Part shown: positions 37,815 to 42,776 of the stretch, in pieces | Layout: each line of letters opens with the position of its first letter | Numbering within the stretch: position 1 is the first letter of the stretch | Origin: Nemertoderma westbladi | Lineage: Eukaryota > Xenacoelomorpha > Nemertodermatida > Nemertodermatidae | DNA length: 42,776 bases | Reading direction: 5' to 3' | Assembly (NCBI GenBank): GCA_032718475.1 | Contig: JAUCBJ010002142.1 | Span: forward strand, 1-42,776 | Program-made: the position numbers and the translations under genes | The notes under the pieces: generated by a model | Databases searched by the model: none | The model's input: the letters and a program-made list of their open reading frames with translations, nothing else | What the model was told of the DNA's origin: nothing

Positions 37815-40800
37815 GGTCAGGTCAGGTCCCCAGATCCTGCTACCACTATGGCAGTAATGTGGTACTACCTGTAGCTGTCAGCCCAGTAGGGCAGGCCCGA
37901 TAAGCATAGACTATTCATTATTTAGTTGATCAAGAGTGGGTTGGTTTAGCCCCGTCAACTAAATAAGTCATTGAGGGCTATAGCGCCTAGGGCACCATTG
38001 AAGGCAAAGGCTTGATACGCATCTGCATTAGAGATGATACACGCCCCGCGCTGTCTATACTGGATGCTCCTCTACCAGTGTTAGGTAACCTAACCCAGGA
38101 GGCACACTTGGTTCAGGGTGTAACAAATGGACCCCTACAGTCGGCAGCAGGGCTGTAGGCCATGGATAGGCGGAAGGTAATCAACCAACGGCTAGACATG
38201 CTGACAAGGTCGGCGGAAGGCAATCAACCAACGGCGACCTACTGCGAAGACGCTTGTAGGAGTTGCGACCACAAGCGGTTTACTCCCGCAACTGAAAGAT
38301 ATGAGTATGAGAACCCTCCAGGAGAAATACCGGCTCGGTCGTCGCCCGGGTCAACAAGGACCGCGTCCCTCAGTGGTACACCAGGCTGGGATCGATAAAT
38401 TGGCTACTGGAACAGAAGACAGAGAAGAAAGAAGAACCAACCTGTTGAAATGTAAAAAGACACTAAAGATTGCTACAATGAACGCACGCACGCTGAAAGC
38501 ACAGAGCAAACAGGGTGACATGGTCGCTCTGGCAATGGAATATGACATCGACATCATTTGCATCCAAGAACATCGGATTTGTCATGAAGACACTGCCATG
38601 AAGTACAATGACATTGGAAATGGATGGACGTTAGTAACAAGCTCAGCAGTAAGAAACTCGGCCAATGCATCAATTGGTGGAGTAGGAATTCTGCTAAGCC
38701 CATTTGCACTTAAGACCCTAAACAACATCGAATCTATAAATTCCAGGGTTATGATCGCAACATTTGATGGGAATCCCAAGGCAACAGTTATATGTTGCTA
38801 CAGTCCAACCAATGCCTCAGAGCCAGAACAATCAGTCAAGTTTTATGAAGAACTGACTGGACTTATTAAGGATATTCCGAAACACAATGTTAAAGTCATT
38901 GCTGGTGACCTGAATGCGCAAATTGGCCCAGAAGACATCAATGGTTACACCTATAACACCCCAGTTCTAACAGAAATGGGTACTTACTTTTAGACCTAAT
39001 GGAAGAATGTGAATTGATACCAACAAACAACATATTCGAAAAGAGTAAGGGGAAGCTATGGACCTTTCAATACCCTAATGGAACCAAAGCACAACTGGAT
39101 TACATCCTTATAAACAAAAAGTGGAGAAACAGCATGATCAACTGCGAGGCATACAGCTCGTTCAACCTAATTGGTTCGGACAACAGAATTGTGACTGCAG
39201 AGATCAGACTCAGTTTGAGAGCCAGTAAAACCAGGACAAGCAAGCAAATCAACTATGACTGGGAGAAACTCAGAACTGACAATGCTGTAAAGGATGCTTA
39301 TACAGTAGAAGTTCAAAACCGCTTTGAAGCAATTCAGTCAATGGATGAAGACCAATCCACCGATTCAATATACCAGAATATAATAACAGCCCACAAGGAA
39401 TCAGCTAAGAGGCATATCCCCCAGAAACCCAAACGAAAACAGTATGTGCCATGGCAAAACTCTGAGGTTACTAGTAAGAGAGAAGATCTTAAGATAGCCT
39501 ACAAAGTTAAAACCGAACAACCAACAACCGAAAACATTAACAAGGTTGAGAAAGCTAAGGACGATCTTAAATTGGCCTAAAACATCAGCCAGGAAAAGTA
39601 CATATAGGATAAAACTGAAGCAATTACAACTGCTCACATACAGCAACAATCACGACTTACCTGGCAAACTGTAAATGAGGTATTTGGTCGGAAAAGGTGT
39701 GCAAAGGGGCGCCTCAAAGCCGATAGTCCTGAAGAACGTGTTGGGAAGTGGAAAAATCACTTCAGCAACTTGCTTGGGCAGCCACCAAACATCGAGGTCA
39801 GCCCTACAAGAAAAATATATGACAAGACACTACCTATAGAGAAACAGGGGACTTCACACCTACCGAACTCCAAAGAAGCATTAAAAGCATGTCCAATAAT
39901 AAAGCGAGTGGAATAGATGAAATCCCAGCGGAGGTACGGAAAACCGGAGTGCTAAATAGACCATTATTGAATGTTTGCAACCGGATGTTAAAAGGGGAAA
40001 AGCCACCACCAATTTGGACTAAAGGTCAACTAAAGCCTCTCCCCAAGAAAGGAGACCTCGGCATACCAACAAACTATCGTGGGATCTGTCTGCTTGTGGT
40101 AGCTGCCAAAATATACAATAAAATGATTCTATATAGGATTAGGCCTCACACAGAGAAACTACTGCGTAAGAGCCAAAACCGATTTCGACCAAGTAGATCA
40201 ACAATAGCTCAGATACTTGCACTACGGAGACTGATTGAAGGAATTAAGTCAAAGAATCTCCCCGCAGTCATGACTTTTGTGGACTTCAAGAAGGCATTCG
40301 ACTCCATCCATAGAGGTAAAATGCTTGAAATCCTAAGAGCTTATGGAATACCAGAAGTAATTGTTGCTGGCATTGGATTGTTATATTGTGACACAGAAGC
40401 GCAGGTACTCTCACCAGATGGTGAAACTGAGTTTTTCTCAATCCTGGCTGGCGTACTTCAATGTGACACATTAGCACCATTACTATTTGTAATTGTGCTG
40501 GATTACGCAATGAGGACGGCCACAAAGGGTGAAGATCTGGGATTCACACTTCAAGAACGCAGAAGTAGTAGATATCCGGCAACTACAGTCACAGACACAG
40601 ACTTTGCGGATGACATCGCCCTGCTCTCTAATGCGTTAGCAGATGCACAGCTTCTACTAAATAAAGTGGAGAGGGCTGCTAAGGAGGTTGGATTGCATAT
40701 AAATGCTACCAAGACCGAATTCATGACCTTTAATGTTGATGGAAACTTGACAACCATTGATAATAATCAACTAAGGCAGGTCGATGACTTCCAGTACCTT

Positions 40801-40972
40801 GGATCATGGATAGAGAGTAGCAAAAAGGACATACAAGTTAGGAAAGCAAAGGCTTGGGTAGCTCTATCAAAAATGGATACCATCTGGAAATCAGATCTCT
40901 CCAGGCACCTGAAGACTAAGTTCTTTCGAGCCACAGTGGAAAGTGTATTTTTATACGGGGGTGAGACCTGGG
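37815..40972 (+). pseudogene. RTE-like LINE family B, nearly full length, broken
   Basis: A 5' region (37815-38160) leads to an N-terminal segment ending LGRRPGQQGPRPS. The endonuclease follows: KIATMNARTLK, IICIQEHR, VIAGDLNAQIG and QLDYILINKKW, then LIGSDNRIV, where the usual SDH triad residue H is N. The reverse transcriptase (39889-40980) has SNNKASGIDEIPAEV, FVDFKKAFDS, GVLQCDTLAPLLF and the intact catalytic DFADDIALL. Damage includes a frameshift near 38965, stops at 39578 and 39605, a frameshift near 39885, and loss of the C-terminus at 40972, where a different repeat starts. The RTE-like placement is from family memory. Confidence 0.87.
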
Positions 40973-41145
40973 CCGAGTAACTCAAAAAATCTTGAGATTG
41001 ACCTTGAAATCCATTTCAAGGTCACCTTGAAACTCAAGTTTTACCTTGACTAAGATTTTCTTGAGTTTCAGTCAAGCGGGTAACTCAAAGCAATACTTAG
41101 TCAAGGTGATACTTGAAATTTCAAGGCTCACCTTGAGAATTAAAG
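40973..41145. repeat. Palindrome-rich repeat truncating the LINE
   Basis: CTTGAAA, TTTCAAGGT, ACCTTGA and TCAAGGTGA motifs recur in both orientations over about 170 bp, beginning exactly where the family B reverse transcriptase stops matching its minus-strand copy. It is probably a foldback element. The LINE does not resume on the far side. Confidence 0.65.
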
Positions 41146-41519
41146 ATGGACGAAATATTTGTTTATTTCAGCAGTTGCCTAGGTTTTGCAGTGAAGCCCA
41201 TTGTGTATACCTGCAATAATATACAGTAGGCCTACTCAATACAGTACGTTAAAGCGTTAAACACATTGTTGAAACACTTTGGCAATTGTAATTTCGATAA
41301 AACCACGCACCTTCTAAACAGATTACAGGCAGTGCAAAGTTTATTGACCACAACAGTTTGGCCTATACATACAGTATATCGAAGTGACATACTGTATCTG
41401 GGAAATATAATCACGGTTGTGAGGGTGAGCAATGTAGTACTTAAACTAAAATTAGGAACTATAAAGATGCAACCGGGCTTTAAGGTGGTTGGTTATTAAA
41501 ATGAATACCGCTTTCACAG
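41146..41519. other. Non-coding stretch, nothing recognised
   Basis: Mixed-composition sequence. A 77-codon plus frame (41266-41499) has no recognisable domain and no splice or promoter context. I see no RNA gene. Confidence 0.4.
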
Positions 41520-41730
41520 GCAAAGAATGCCCGGGGAGGGGTGCATTTCGCCTAGCGCTAAATGCCCACTCACCCTCCGCCCCCCCGGGACACTTTGGCC
41601 TTGAAATTCGCCAAAGACGAGTTTGCCCGGGGGGGGGGGGGGGTGTCACTACGGACTAGGCGATTTTTCCCGGGTCATTGAGTGCTATGTGATCATGTCA
41701 GGGGAGGAGGGGGGGGGGGGGGGATTTCGA
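41520..41730. repeat. GC-rich palindromic segment with long G tracts
   Basis: GCCCGGGGAGGGG near 41529 and CCCCCCGGGACACTTTGGCC near 41581 give inverted GC-rich blocks around CTTTGGCC...GGCCTTG...CCAAAG. Two G runs of about 15 lie at 41628-41643 and 41709-41723. It resembles the G-tract-bearing foldbacks elsewhere in the window; element limits are not clear. Confidence 0.5.
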
Positions 41731-41742
41731 TTGGGACATACA

Positions 41743-41970
41743 AGCAAGCAAAGCAAAGCAAACAGTCGGCCGAAGCCGGAGGCGACCCGAAGGCTCCTCT
41801 TTCGATAGCTGCTACCCGAGGGTAGGGGTGGGCGCTACTCCTATCCCAAGATTTGCTCCCAGTTACTTAACTGGTACTCATTTCATCGACCCCAGTGGAT
41901 GAAAGGCTGAGTGGACCCTGGCGGGGCTGAACCTACAACCAATAGATTGCAGGCCCGGTGCTCAACCAAC
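41743..41970 (-). mobile_element. tRNA-derived SINE with 12-bp target duplication
   Basis: Flanked by the perfect direct repeat TTGGGACATACA (41731-41742 and 41971-41982). On the minus strand the head has GTTGGTTGAGCACCGGGCC and the B-box-like GGTTCAGCCCC. A core CTTTCATCCACTGGGGTCGA follows, then a GC-rich hairpin, and a tail of TTTGC-type repeats. The head lacks the start of the tRNA. Split pieces of the same SINE are at 34441-34545 and 35106-35225. Confidence 0.8.
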
Positions 41971-41982
41971 TTGGGACATACA

Positions 41983-42335
41983 GTATTGGACTAAAACGCA
42001 CAATGTGATATTACTGAGCATTCTATTTCTTTACAGTATGTTGTCATTAATCTGTTCACTAATTTACAATGAATAGTCGTTCGTAATCAGTTGTAAATGT
42101 GTGGTTGGAATCCAGGTGTAAACTTGAATAATTGTTTAAAATTTTGTATTATTATTTTGTATTATTTTATTAATACTGTACTTGTTAGAGCTGATATTTA
42201 TATCTTCTTAGATAAAAGTATTGGAGATATACTCGACCAGAAATGTTAGAGGGGAAGCCTATGGAAACACTTTGTCATTCCCAGACATTAGTTGCCATAC
42301 TCAAAACAACATACACCTACCCTACATGGTTGGGT
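41983..42335. other. AT-rich stretch, nothing recognised
   Basis: AT-rich non-coding sequence with no exon, RNA gene or clear repeat that I can support. Confidence 0.4.
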
Positions 42336-42337
42336 GA

Positions 42338-42535
42338 ATTCTTAGCCCGCGAGTAATCTTAACCCACGGGTATTCTTAGCCCGCGAGTATTCTTAGCCCG
42401 CGAGTTAGTAAAGGAGCAGGTTAGTAAAAGATCAGGTTTCAGAGGCGTATTGGGGGAACCAAATCAATAAACGTTATTGTTTTGCGGGCTAAGAATACCC
42501 ACGGGCTAAGAATACTCACCGGGCTAAGAATTCCA
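42338..42535. repeat. Short tandem units in inverted halves (foldback)
   Basis: Four 17-18-bp units of the type ATTCTTAGCCCGCGAGT (42338-42405) are mirrored by three inverted units GCGGGCTAAGAATACC (42484-42533). The 80-bp centre matches an arm of the foldback at 14416-14797 (TTAGTAAAGGAGCA and TTGGGGGAACCAAA). A compact palindromic element with tandem-repeat ends. Confidence 0.85.
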
Positions 42536-42776
42536 GAGAGCACCTGCAGTACTTAGTTTCCAGTAAAACTTCCTAAACTATAACCTCAGGCGTTTATCAT
42601 TAGTAGTCTGCAAATAGTTATAAACAGTGGTATTCCACAATCCTTTGACTTTTCTGTCGCACTTTGACGTTTTTGACTATTATTTGCAAAAGACTTGGGT
42701 CTTTGATTTGCGGTATAAAAACCATTAGCTAACACATAATAATACACTACCGGTATCTACTCTATTATAACAATAA
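42536..42776. other. Window edge, nothing recognised
   Basis: AT-rich sequence to the end of the window. No exon or RNA gene seen. The missing 5' exon(s) of the zinc-finger gene could lie beyond this edge. Confidence 0.4.

Overview
This is animal nuclear DNA. It carries GT-AG introns in consistent reading phase, C2H2 zinc fingers, several families of non-LTR retrotransposons, cut-and-paste transposons with target-site duplications, a tRNA-derived SINE, minisatellites and AT-rich introns. There are no bacterial operons and no viral genes. The mix of RTE-like and CR1-like LINEs suggests an invertebrate; I cannot name the lineage from sequence alone.

The only convincing host gene is on the minus strand. 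It encodes a poly-zinc-finger protein assembled from eleven exons between 35761 and 3143; the 5' end is missing. Every junction has GT/AG sites, and every exon length fits the phase of its neighbours. The partial protein is about 1,680 residues with about 29 finger motifs. Seven introns fall inside a finger, so each half-finger is completed by the next exon, which is strong internal evidence for the model. Two exons carry in-frame minisatellites: an 18-residue Pro/Thr unit repeated 18 times, and an 11-residue unit repeated about five times.

Four introns are short (192-233 bp). The others are swollen by repeats. The 13.3-kb intron between exons 9 and 10 holds a 1.06-kb inverted-repeat element, an 8.3-kb CpG-rich 46/53-bp minisatellite, and a nested set: a hAT-like element (8-bp duplication) containing a piggyBac-like element (TTAA) and a small foldback element. 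The intron between exons 4 and 5 holds a CR1-like LINE split by a 3.04-kb terminal-inverted-repeat element. Removing that element and one 4-bp duplication restores the LINE reading frame. A minisatellite has grown inside the element, and an 884-bp foldback element borders the LINE. The intron between exons 3 and 4 holds LINE fragments and a small palindromic element carrying a hammerhead ribozyme fold between pol III A-box-like and B-box-like motifs. That is the most unusual item in the window.

Upstream of the first visible exon (35.8-42.8 kb) are two copies of an RTE-like LINE (one minus and truncated, one plus and nearly full length but broken), a SINE with a 12-bp duplication, and several palindromic repeats. 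Downstream of the gene (1-2.6 kb) is another dead RTE-like fragment. None of the retrotransposon copies looks able to make an intact protein.
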